This document shows, piece after piece, positions 21,556-31,971 of a DNA stretch of 64,000 bases. This stretch comes from Pseudoneurospora amorphoporcata. Lineage: Eukaryota > Ascomycota > Sordariomycetes > Sordariales > Sordariaceae. The position numbers and the translations under genes were made by a program. The DNA lies in assembly GCA_033297205.1 (NCBI GenBank), contig MU859124.1, positions 1 through 64,000 of the forward strand, given 5' to 3'. The notes below the pieces were generated by a model that was not told the origin of the DNA, ran no database searches, and saw only the letters and a list, made by a program, of their open reading frames with translations. Every line of letters starts with the position of its first letter. Position 1 is the stretch's first letter.

Positions 21556-24500
21556 ATTGAGCTTTGGAGATTGATCTTTGGGGGTCAGGAACTGATAGTG
21601 ATTTTTTTTGGTGGTGCTGAATTTCTCTTTATTGCAATGTTTGTGGCGGTAGATGGCTTGGAATCACTAGGTCGGTGTGGTTGTATGTGAGTCGGGAAAC
21701 GGAAGGGAGTAGGCGTGAATCAGATTGGATGGGGAGATCTGGGGATTTATACGGGCCCCGCAAGTTGTGCTGACAGCTGCGTGAACGAACAAGGTGTGTG
21801 GGAGACTTTGCATTCAGAGATAAGATCTCGAATAGCATTGGTTGGTTGTTCCTTGCCAACCCTGACTGTTGGCTGGTCGGCTGACACGAGATCGAACTGT
21901 CGGTGGTGTGGGCAGGAACGACCCAACCAACAGGCAACTACTACACCCGGGCTACTTTCGCGCGAAGGGAAAGGTGGAAACGATATCGGCATTTGGTGCT
22001 ACCTTGCCAGTACTTGTCACTGCATATACTCAGATCCTCACTTCCGAACGGTTCTAATCGAGTTTGCTGGCCCAAGAACCGGAAGATTGAGAAAGTATGT
22101 AAAGCCATCTGTATACTCATTGTCATTGTGAGAGATACATTTTCTTCGAATATATGTATAGAGCTTAAATGTCATCAACTGCTGTTACCTATCCACAAGT
22201 TCACATTACGTTTAAGTGTACCTAAAGGTTTCTGCTGACAGACCCGGACCGGCCAATGAAGTGAATCTGACGGTGAATTAGTATTGCTGTCTGGTGTGAA
22301 AGAAAACATCGCAAGAATCAAGTAATTCTCTCCATCATGTCCATGCTCTAGCCTTCACAGCTCTTCAACAGATATTTGCAGGCTTGAAGGAACAGTGGAA
22401 GGCTTGTCGACTTACAGGAGTCTGTCACAACTTCTACGACTTGCACCCATTCTGACAAGCTAGATGAGCGTAACTTACTAATAATTTTCCTGTTGAACTT
22501 CTTACTCAAGCTTCTGGCTTAATCCTATGTGAAAAATCGTCGAGTGTAATATTGTCACCGAGTATTGTCTCTTTGGACTGGGAAAGGCGAGTGCTACTTC
22601 AGCCTAGGCATCTGCAGGGTAGGTCCCGATGTTCAAGATACGATCTACCCTAACCCATGTGTTTAATTGATGTGACGGAGATCTAGTGTACACCTCTGTG
22701 TGGATATAAAAGGTTAGCTTGGTACAAAGGGATTACAAGAAACAGGGAGAGAAAAGGCGGCAAACCAGCTGTTTCTTGTCCCAAAATAAAAGTTCCTTGC
22801 CACTCGCAAAAACCGCGCTACCCTTTTATATCCATGCAGAGGTGTAGGTCCCTCGGTGTGGAGGAGCTGGCAAATCGTCCGGTGGAACAAGACGTACAAG
22901 TGTTTTGTGGAAACAGATACAGCTAGGTAGCTGGCAGTGAGCCGAAATGCTAATGAGCTTGAGAGTTGCTTTGCCATAGTAGCTGACAGAGGGAGGTCTC
23001 GATGGCTTTCCGCAATAACTAGACTGAAAGAACCTAGACGCCACTTGGCCCAAGCGACGGAGATGCGTTCTTCCACCTCCGTGGTGATCAGTAAATAGCT
23101 TTCCAAACACCGGGGCAGCGAGGCCATGGAACTCGTATGGAAGGTGATTTCTTCCATTTGCTGGGGCTGAAAATTATGGTAAGTGTTCTGAAGCTTCTAG
23201 CTCAAACTCCCACATCCCGGACAGCTACGCATCCTCTCATTCGACATTAGAGCGCCTGGGGTAACCAAGGAAAGGAGGATCGTCAAGCAGCACTCCGCTG
23301 GTCGGTCAGTTTGTCGTGGGGGTCGCTACGGAGGGGGTTCTTACCCCCCCTTGAGAATTTGCTGAAGACCTCGTAGGCAACGGTAGGTTACCAGCATTGT
23401 TCCATAACAAGTGAAGCCACCACAAAGAACTGCTCAAGGTTCATGGGTACTGTAGCCATGCTCAATCTGAGTTGACATCTGAAGGTCGAGAATGCCAAGC
23501 CTGGCATTGGTTACCACCTATCGCCGCTCAGAGAATGTATCGTCATTAGCATCTTTTTAGGTTCCGCAGTAGGGATTCAGATGGCGTGCTATGGGGTACC
23601 CCATAGTCGTTGATAAGAGTAGACCCCCATGGTCTCTATCTCCGTTGAGGACCTAGGTTTGCGCGGGTGCTATAATGGTGAAACATTGGAGGGGATACAG
23701 TGAGATTTGACCCCTTTAAATTGCGTTTACCTGAGATGGAGTAAAAGAGGTCGGGAATCCACCTAGCTGTGATCAACATCACCACACCACCCGCATCATT
23801 CTCCGGTTCTGTCTTGGACAAGGGGAGGAAAGAATTGCCCAGCGAGCCAACACCGCGCCAGGCCTTCCGTAGCGCCGGATCAAAGCCAAGAAACAATCAC
23901 CTCAAAGCAGGGGGGCGTTGATCAATTACCTTTATGTTGCGCAATCGGCCGAAGACAGAAAGCCAAAACATGTTTGTACCTTGTTCTACATCCGGTGATT
24001 TTTCTATAACCATGATGCCCCTGGCCTGGCTGAGAAAGGGTTTTGGAAGAGCAGAAATGACTTCAGTCAAAACCGTTTGGGGAAAGGTTGGAGGTCTCCC
24101 TCAAAAGGTTTGCTGTCTCCAAGCGCTTGATTAATTGGATTGTGGCATTATTAGTGGCTGCGTTCCGTTGCATTGAGAAAAGTCAGAGTCAAAAAGGGTC
24201 CAATGCCCAATGCGCTACTGACCGCCGCACTAAGGCAATAAGGGCAAGTCAAGTCCACGCCAGGCATCCCTGTTCAACACTAGCGCGTATCCCCCCTTTC
24301 CAAGCTTTCGGAAGGAATGAGCCTAAAGACGGTGAAGATTCAGGAAGAGGATTGGGCCTTCTGCGAGCTGTTATCAGAATACGTTGAGGACTCCAAAACG
24401 AGGTGAAATTGCGCGATTCCATCACCATCCAGGCATCGCAGCTAGGAGTCGCAAACCACCATGGACCGTCGTGCAGAGCCCTGGAAGGAGAACAGGGGTC

Positions 24501-26000
24501 ACAGTAAACAGGCCCTGGGTGGTGCCCTGCATGTGTCGGGGCAATCTTGGCGTAGGTAGTTGTTGAAAAGTTAGGTGCCCGCTAGAAAGGGAAAAAAAAG
24601 TTTGCCCGTTGACGGAGAAAGCCCCTGGAATTTCTGGAGGCCGGCCGGGGGGTCGCGATGAGGTTTGGGGACAGGAGGACGGAGGATTCAAAAAGGTTAG
24701 AAAAGTTTCTTAGCTGTTCGGTCGCTTCCCTTGTTGTCCACGCTGGCCATAGCGAGTGGACGGGACACTGGCAGGACAGCTTCCTTCCTTCATCTGAAGT
24801 GAATTTCATCTACGGTCACTGGAATTCTTCCATAGCTGAAACGTCTTATCTATCTTAGCGGTATAGACCTTGCTCTCGTACTGAAACATGTGCGTTGAGT
24901 GCCTCTAATTCTTTCCATGCTTTTTTACTTTGTTCTTTTTCCTATCCACCAAAAGACATCGACGACGCGCATGATCCAAGCAGCCGTTTAAGGTAATTGA
25001 GCGCGGCGAGCAATCCACTGAACGACATCTGCCCGGCATACAGCCGAATCCATCTTCAACAAAGCCGGGTTCAGCACCTGTCCACCACCACAGGCGCCGG
25101 GTCTCTCTCTCCAACAGCAGCCTGCGCGCCCTGCAACCCAACCCGAAACTCGGACGTCTCGAAGACACACGTCCCCTTTGTCCCATCCGTCCACATCCCC
25201 TTCTTCCTCTCCGTTGTACCGCACGAGCGTATTCAATATTCGATAGTACAACTACGCACAGTCTACCTAGGTTCCTTGGGTAGAGCCTACCACGGACACC
25301 CGACCCTTCTGGCGCAGCGCAGTCCATTCAGCAGCCACCAAGGCCAGCCCACCGTAACCACCAAACCGCTACGTACCGGCGTACCGTATCTCAACTCTGG
25401 CGGCCCTCCGTTGCAACGTGGATTCAGCCGTCACTTTGTCAGTTCCGTCCGTCAGCCTCTGTCTGGGCCCTTTGGAGCCTCCCCCAGCAAGGAAGCCCAG
25501 CTACCCCCTACACCCCTGCGCGATATCACCAGAGGGCCCATAGTGCCACCTGGTGAAGTCGCCAAATAAATCCGCAAAGCTGGCTACCCTTTCCCCCAAC
25601 GGCAACGGGGCATCGTCCTCCTATAGCGACCGTCCGGCCCGCTCCCATCACCGAAGACGTTCGTCCGCCGTTAACCCTCCTAGCGAACTCCGATTGGACA
25701 ATCGCCGATCTCCTTCGGCTCTCCTGCGGCTTGAGCCCCATAACGGCAACTACGACCCCAACAGCCTCTCGCCCATCCCGGGTACGTGTTCTTCCTTTTG
25801 TCCCAGCCCTGACAGTGACGGGGTCTGTTGACCTGTTGGCTCCTTGCTCTGTCCCACGTCCGTGACAAGACCAGCGGTCTCACGGTCGCCGTCTCACTTC
25901 CACTCCGTCTGGCCGCTCGGCACTTGTCCGATGTCATCCGCTGCGTGTTACTGACTGTCGCTTGGTCCTTCCGTCCGCTCTAGGCACCCCGAACACTACA
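21556..26000. other. Gene-poor spacer with a possible coding relic and the GT34 5' leader
   Basis: No intact gene is supported. Minus-strand frames at about 23636-24090 read like protein but are interrupted by stops and frame changes (see findings). The stretch 25000-25780 is C/T-rich and open in several frames. It ends at a good donor (GTACGT at 25782) whose acceptor is at 25983, 17 bp before the GT34 ATG, so this part is probably 5' leader with an intron. Confidence 0.45.
25782..25983 (+). other. Probable 5'-leader intron of the GT34 gene
   Basis: GGGTACGT donor, CTGAC branch and CTCTAG acceptor enclose 202 bp. The upstream sequence stays open in the same frame as the GT34 protein but has no ATG before an in-frame TAG at 25541. 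It is therefore read as untranslated, or as joined to an unseen upstream exon. Confidence 0.55.
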
Positions 26001-27501
26001 ATGTCCTTGTCCCGCAGTCCCTCTCCCGTCCCCGGTGGAGGCTGGGCGAGTCCAGGCCTTACAAACAACCTCAGCCCGAGCGGTCGATCGAGTCCTACCA
26101 AGGCTTACGCCGGCGGATCCAACGGGACGCCCGTCATGTGGGAAAGGCAAAAAAACATGGGCGGCCCCGCATACCAGTCCTTCTCGACACAGAACCAGGG
26201 CTTCTTTAGCCGCCACATGCGCCAGATATCCAGTTCGCTGCCCCGATTCAGGCCCGAGAACACCCATGGCGCAGAAAGAGAGAAGATTGGCGAAAGTCGA
26301 TGGTCCGGCCTGAACATGCCGCGACTCGGCAGGATACGAAGCCTCCCGGGGAGGATGAGCAGGAGGACCAAGATGCTGATAGCCTTTGGCCTCTTGTTCT
26401 TGCTAGGATACATCATCTTTTACAGCACTCGTGAGTTTATGCAACAAACCCCCCGGACTAGATCGATCAGACAGTGACCTAACATGCGAAAAGCTCTGGT
26501 ATACTACTACCGAAGAACAGCATGGCTTGGTGGCGGTCAAAAGTTCGTCATCATTCTGGCTGCCAACGTTGGCGGTGGTGTCATGGAGTGGAAGGGCGCC
26601 AGGGAATGGGCGATCGAGAGGGACTCGATCCGCAATAAGAAGAAATACGTTGCCAAGTGGGGATACGATCTTGAGATTGTCGACATGAGTACCAAGAAAC
26701 GCTATGCTCATGAATGGCGCGAAAGCTGGGAGAAGGTCGATTTCATCCGCTCTACACTGAGAAAATATCCCAAGGCAGAATGGTAGGTTCTCACTCTCCC
26801 GGTTTCTTGATGTATTTCCGTAGCTAACTTTTCTTAGGGTCTGGTGGCTCGACCTCAACACCTTCATCATGGAGCCATCGAAGTCTCTGCAGGACCATAT
26901 CTTCGACCACCTCGAGGATGTGACCTACCGCAATATCAACGAGTACAATCCGCTGAACATTTCTCACCCCCCGGCCGACTCTTACCTCGACGAACTCTCG
27001 AAGAGCCCGATCGGAGATGGCAACCCGAACTCGATTCACCTCATGCTGTCGCAGGACTGCTCCGGATTCAACTTGGGCTCCTTCTTCATGCGCCGCGGCA
27101 CTTGGACGGACCATCTGCTTGACGTTTGGTGGGATCCTGTTGCATATGAACAGAAGCACATGGAGTGGGAACACAAGGAGCAAGATGCTTTGGAGCAGCT
27201 TTACATTGCGCAACCCTGGATTCGCAAGAGCACGGCCTTCCTTCCGCAGCGCATGATCAACAGTTTCCCTACAGGCGCTTGCTCCGAAAAGGGCACTGAT
27301 ACGCGCATCCACTACGACCAGAAGGATCGGGATTTCCTAGTCAACATGGCCGGTTGCGAATGGGGCCGCGACTGTTGGGGCGAGATGTACAACTTCCGCG
27401 AGCTGAGCTATCATCTCAACCGGTCGTTGTGGGAACGCTTCAAGGAGGACCTCCTTTGCTGGGTCTGGTTCAAGCTTACCGGCAAGAAGGTCAAGTTTTA
27501 A
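26001..27501 (+). CDS. Golgi alpha-1,6-mannosyltransferase subunit, GT34 (Mnn10/Mnn11 type)
   Basis: Three exons (26001-26430, 26494-26782, 26838-27501; introns 63 and 55 bp, both with CTAAC-type branches) encode 460 residues. The architecture is type II Golgi: a ~120-residue Ser/Pro-rich cytosolic tail, one membrane anchor (about 125-143, MLIAFGLLFLLGYIIFYST), then the catalytic domain. GT34 features are AANVGGGVMEWKG, the WVWWLDLNTFIMEP sugar-nucleotide region, SQDCSGFNLGSFFMRRG, LLDVWWDPVAYEQKHMEW and EQDALEQLY. Members extend or branch N-glycan mannan as part of M-Pol II; Mnn10 versus Mnn11 cannot be settled here. The motif that is often DxD reads DLN. The start at 26001 has A at -3, and the next upstream in-frame sequence has no ATG. 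Confidence 0.88.
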
Positions 27502-30068
27502 GACACATGACCTACCGTCTTGAAACCCTGATGCGAACGACACGATACTCACGACGTTTCTATTCGATCGCTGGAAGTCAAGGTCGTATTGAGCACCCCA
27601 CGGTACGCCGCCAGCAACTGAAGGTGGTTTGGCCGACAATGGCAACACTACGTCTATAATTAAGTTACTTCCTACGTTGTCTTTATATAATTCTGTATAC
27701 CCCCATTCTTGTATACGACTATCACATCAAAACGAGGGATGTTAAGGAAGGAGGTTCCATATCTCAGTGCTGGAAGAGGAATTTATTCATCATAATGTTT
27801 TTTTTACCCGGGCAAAAGAAATTGGCGGGGCCCTTTTCTCTTCCCCCTCTGTTCCATTGCACTTCGGCTTGCTCATCTGAGTCGCACTTGCCGGTGGACG
27901 GTCTGATCTATCGGGTGTGGCTTTTCATCTTAGACTTTATGCATGGGGATGAATAATGATTGTCACGTCCGACGCCAAGTCCTCCTTGTGTTCCTGTTCT
28001 GAAGTCTTCACGCAGGCCGGAGTGACGGGAAGGTTTTGGCGCCAAGAGTTACGGACTTTACTGTGGCTACACACATGTCGCATTTGTACGAAGTAAACGG
28101 ACCTGCGCAACGTTTGTACTCCTAGGTGTGGCAAAAGGAGGGAGTACTGGCGAGATGATATAGACATATACAGGCGCATTTGCTTAACGTATACCGAATA
28201 GGCCGCACTTACACTCTCTCAAATGGTTCGGCAACTTAGCCAGACACGACCACAACATTAAGCCAGTTCAGGTTCCACCGCTGCAGATACGGCACATAAC
28301 TTTGTTACTCGATACCTTTCACGAGCCTCGAGTTGATGAACAGGGCCGTCTGAAGAGATCACAAGTTACGACGCCCCTGTCAAAATCTCGCGTCAACCTG
28401 CTTCGAGCAGTTGGTATGCCCGATCAAGATGCCTTTTCGGGTTTGGACTCCGCTGCCAATCTTGTGGTCAGTGTTACAGGGTGATACACTGCTTTTCTGC
28501 AGGTACACTTTCCCGAAGACAAGTTGACAGGAGGATATCACGAAGCACTGGTTACGATGCAGTCATCAAAGAGGCCAATGCACATCTGAAAAGCTTACGA
28601 GCGAGTTAAGTAAGGGTGCCTCAGTGTCAGACATAGACACTTGGGAATCCAAAGAGAGCGGAATGTATCGAAGCGGCTAAGAGAGGTCTGAGATCTGGGG
28701 AACAACAACAGCCTATCCAGAACTTCAAAACTTGGTGCCAATGTCAAACATGACATCTCTTCGTGAGCCTCACTCACTCACTGATTCGGCTGCCTGGGTG
28801 CTTCCAACGTCCCATCGTGGGGAAGCTAGGTAGAACAATTGGACAGAATCTAGACCGTCGACTAACATTCAGCAAACTACACTAACAACCAACAAGGCGA
28901 CAAGGTGCTGACACCCCCAACGTGGTTGTTATTTTTTGTAGGGCAGGGCGCTCTACGACTTTAGGTCCAGGTGGCCGACCTCGGGGGAAGGTGCTCGGTA
29001 GCAAGCGGTTTGCTGCCGTCTGTGTGCGGAGGGTGCGTTCCGCTGCGTCATTGCCAAGATAGGTACCAACACCAACAGGCACATCTCCAACTTGACGCCT
29101 TTTGTTGGTAAGTACACTCGGGAAAAACAACAGAAAATTGCGAACACATCCACTAAACACCTAAACGCTCATAATGCCCTTTGAAATATGTTTCTAGCGC
29201 GCGAATGCCTGGATGGGATGGCGATTGTCAAGCTGTAGTCGCTTGCCGACAGCCTTATCATTCAACTGTGACAGAAATCACAACTCGTGGAGCTCAGCGG
29301 TGAAGCGATGAACCACAGGTGGCTGAACGGGAAAACAGATCTCGTTGACGTGTTACCCCTCCCCTTGGGAGTGTGTGTTTCGACAGGAAGTCGAGTGGCT
29401 GTTCATCACACTTGGTCTTGGGAAATCAATCATGGCCAAATTGTGATTCGAAAGTCCAGAGTTGCTTGCGTCTAGTCTAGACGGCTGAAATGCGCAGGAG
29501 TATGCACTTTGTACTTTCACGCAAGCATACAAGTATGTATAAGCACACCTGGTCCGTTTTTCAGTGTTCGGTATCTCGTGAGATCTCTCCCATTGTTCAT
29601 TTTTTGCCGTTGGACGCGGTTCGGTTCGAAGTTGGTTTGATGTCTTTCAGTAGTTTACCCCTGATTCTTGTCTGTTTTATTCTTCTGGCGGCAACAACGG
29701 GCGCTTATTTCTCCCTGGAAAGTTTCTTTGCAACTTAAAAAGTTGCTCTTTGACTCACTCGCACCAGGGTGAGGGAGATGGTTCTTGACGAGTTGTCAAC
29801 AATATCAGTGCTGGTCACCTACGTTGCCACAATCTCGTTATTGCTTTCGAGCTTGTCTGTTCTCTTCTGAGTAGCTTCTGCTTCTTGGTGGCGGCTGGGC
29901 CGCTTGTTTGATTTGACTTGACCATATCCTCTTTTTCTTGACAGATAGAGGTAGGAAACGCACATCAAGCTGGAAGTATTTCCACCATATCGAACGTTGC
30001 TTTCGCCTCACGCGAAGTCTTGATCCTACAAAAAACGAAGATATCCAACCCCAACCATCACCGTATCA
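27502..30068. other. Intergenic, 2.6 kb, no gene seen
   Basis: This is the 3' region of the GT34 gene followed by the promoter side of the GH16-like gene. Short frames occur on both strands without recognisable domains or usable splice joins. Confidence 0.5.
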
Positions 30069-31484
30069 ATGCTTCCCCTCGCACCCGCCGCATTCGCGCT
30101 CCTCTCGGAGAGAGACAGCCCCCGACTCCCCATACCACAGGCACCCTACAACTTCACCTCCTCTTACACCAACTCGACCACCCCCTCTCCCTCAAACTAC
30201 ACCCTCGTAGACCTCTTCAACGCCCAAAACTTCTTTTCCGAATTCGCCTTCTTCAACGACTCCGACCCGACCCACGGCTTCGTCCAATACGTCGATTACC
30301 AGACGGCCAACAAAAGCGGTTTGGTCGGGTACGCGCCCGACGGCGTCATGTTGGGAGTCGATTACATCAACAAGATTTCTTCCAATGCTTCACCCGAGGC
30401 CCCAGGGCGACCTTCGGTTCGCGTGACCTCCCAAAAGACGTACACCGAGGGTCTGTTTGTGGCGGATATCTATCATATGCCTTCTGGGTTATATGATCAT
30501 GATGGCTCTTCCAACTCAAATGCCGACTCCAACAAATCCACCCGTGACTCCTCAACCAGCAATAACGGCAAGAACAAGGCCCAAAAATCCTCCTCCTGCG
30601 GCCTCTGGTCCGCCTTCTGGACCTTTGGCCCTTCCTGGCCTTCCTCGGGCGAAATCGACATTGTCGAGGGCGTGAACACGCAAGCGACAAACTCCATCAC
30701 CTTGCACGCCTCCGGGACGAAAAACACCAGCAAAAAGGGAGCGGAAGGTGGAGGATCGTGTAATATTTCCAGCACGGGATCGATGTCGGACACCAAGCTT
30801 GCGGCTGATGATTGTGCGAGTAGTACGGGATGTAAGCAGGATACTATGGGAGGGGATTCGACTGGACAGAAACAACAGAAAAAGGGGACGGGGAACTATG
30901 GGGTTGGGTTTAATAAGGGGGGTGGAGGGGTTTATGCTGTAGAGTGGTCTTCTTCTGATGGTTCTGCGTCTGGGTCGGGGGGTGGAAATGGGACGAGTAG
31001 TAGTGGTGGTGGTGGTGGTGGTGGTGGTGGGAATAAGGAGAAGGGGGGAGGAGGGAAATCAACAGGTTTTATCAAAGTCTGGTTCTTCCCGCGCGGATCC
31101 GAACTGGCGACAAAACTAGCCGGGAACACCACGACGACGACTGCCAAAGCCATTGCATCTTCCTCTTCAGCAATTAACACGACCGCGGGCGGTGTTGCTT
31201 CTTCTGTGCCGGGTTCGGACCCGTCAAGTTTCGGGACACCGCTAGCTGCGTTCGTATTTGACCGGGGCTGTTCAATGCCGGATCACTTCAAGAATCATAG
31301 CATTGTTTTCAACACGGCGTTTTGCGGGGACTGGGCGGGCGCGGTGTGGGGTGACGACCCGACGTGTAAAGGGTTGGCGAAGAAGTGTGAGGATTATGTC
31401 GGAGCAAATCCGGGCCAGTTCAAGGAGGCGTATTGGGTTGTCAATTCGATCAAGGTGTATCAGCGGCACGGCAGGAGGGGTTGA
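30069..31484 (+). CDS. GH16-family glucanase-like secreted or wall protein
   Basis: An intronless 471-residue frame. The block WSAFWTFGPSWPSSGEIDIVEGVN contains the GH16 signature ExDxxE, with Glu195 as likely nucleophile, Asp197, and Glu200 as acid/base. Flanking pieces also fit GH16: the GFVQYVDYQTA region, LFVADIYHMP, VYAVEWS, IKVWFFPRGS and CSMPDHFKNHSIVFNTAFCGDWAG. The family hydrolyses or transfers beta-1,3(4)-glucans in the fungal wall. Two low-complexity insertions break the fold: a polar Ser/Asn/Asp tract (about 145-170) and a Gly/Ser run (about 295-335, GGT repeats in DNA). The N-terminus MLPLAPAAFALLS is short for a signal peptide, so an upstream exon may be missing. Many N-glycosylation sites support secretion. 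Confidence 0.85.
   Translation: MLPLAPAAFALLSERDSPRLPIPQAPYNFTSSYTNSTTPSPSNYTLVDLFNAQNFFSEFAFFNDSDPTHGFVQYVDYQTANKSGLVGYAPDGVMLGVDYINKISSNASPEAPGRPSVRVTSQKTYTEGLFVADIYHMPSGLYDHDGSSNSNADSNKSTRDSSTSNNGKNKAQKSSSCGLWSAFWTFGPSWPSSGEIDIVEGVNTQATNSITLHASGTKNTSKKGAEGGGSCNISSTGSMSDTKLAADDCASSTGCKQDTMGGDSTGQKQQKKGTGNYGVGFNKGGGGVYAVEWSSSDGSASGSGGGNGTSSSGGGGGGGGGNKEKGGGGKSTGFIKVWFFPRGSELATKLAGNTTTTTAKAIASSSSAINTTAGGVASSVPGSDPSSFGTPLAAFVFDRGCSMPDHFKNHSIVFNTAFCGDWAGAVWGDDPTCKGLAKKCEDYVGANPGQFKEAYWVVNSIKVYQRHGRRG
31003..31031 (+). repeat. GGT microsatellite inside the GH16-like gene
   Basis: An in-frame run of (GGT)n encodes the poly-Gly stretch, so length changes in multiples of three would alter the linker only. 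Confidence 0.7.
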
Positions 31485-31971
31485 GAAAGGTAGGTGAAGA
31501 AGGGTATGTCTTGCTTTAGCATCGGTTGGAAAGGGGAAGGGAGGATGATGTTTGGGAAAGGACTTGTTAGATAGATCTTGATTTAAACTCGGCTGGTCTG
31601 CTGGTTATTCGATACCCATTTGTTTTGCGACGCTTTTTGTCCAGTCGCAAATTTCCTTTGTTACTATCTATACTCCGTTTCCCCGCCCCTTCGTGTTGAT
31701 ATTGCATGAAGTGCTCATAAATCTCTCTACAAGTCAGCGCAGTAAGCACTCCTTGTGATCACTTTGGTTATGTTTGCATGTCCATCTTCGCATCCAGGTT
31801 ACTGACTAACTCGACTTACAACAGACGACATAGATAAAGAGCGACTTATTTTACAGAGCAGCAGACCAGTCGTATGGTGTACTTCCCATATGGCCAAGCT
31901 TGGTAACCAATATTTCCTCCCCTGCGATTTGTTATATCGGATCTTCAATCCATAGAGCCACTCCACCATCA
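31485..31971. other. Convergent 3' spacer
   Basis: This 487 bp spacer lies between the GH16-like and coiled-coil genes, tail to tail. No feature beyond presumed 3' UTRs was seen. Confidence 0.45.

Noticed and set aside
22714..23157. 147-codon minus frame
   Set aside because: No motif, signal peptide or splice support was seen; such frames are expected by chance in this spacer.
25553..25781. Coding N-terminal extension of the GT34 enzyme
   Set aside because: The frame is open and splices in phase, but it has no ATG before an in-frame stop at 25541, and the ATG at 26001 has a good context.
29623..29640. B-box-like GGTTCGAA as part of a tRNA gene
   Set aside because: No matching A box, acceptor stem or T-arm pairing could be found around it. 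No tRNA was detected in the window.
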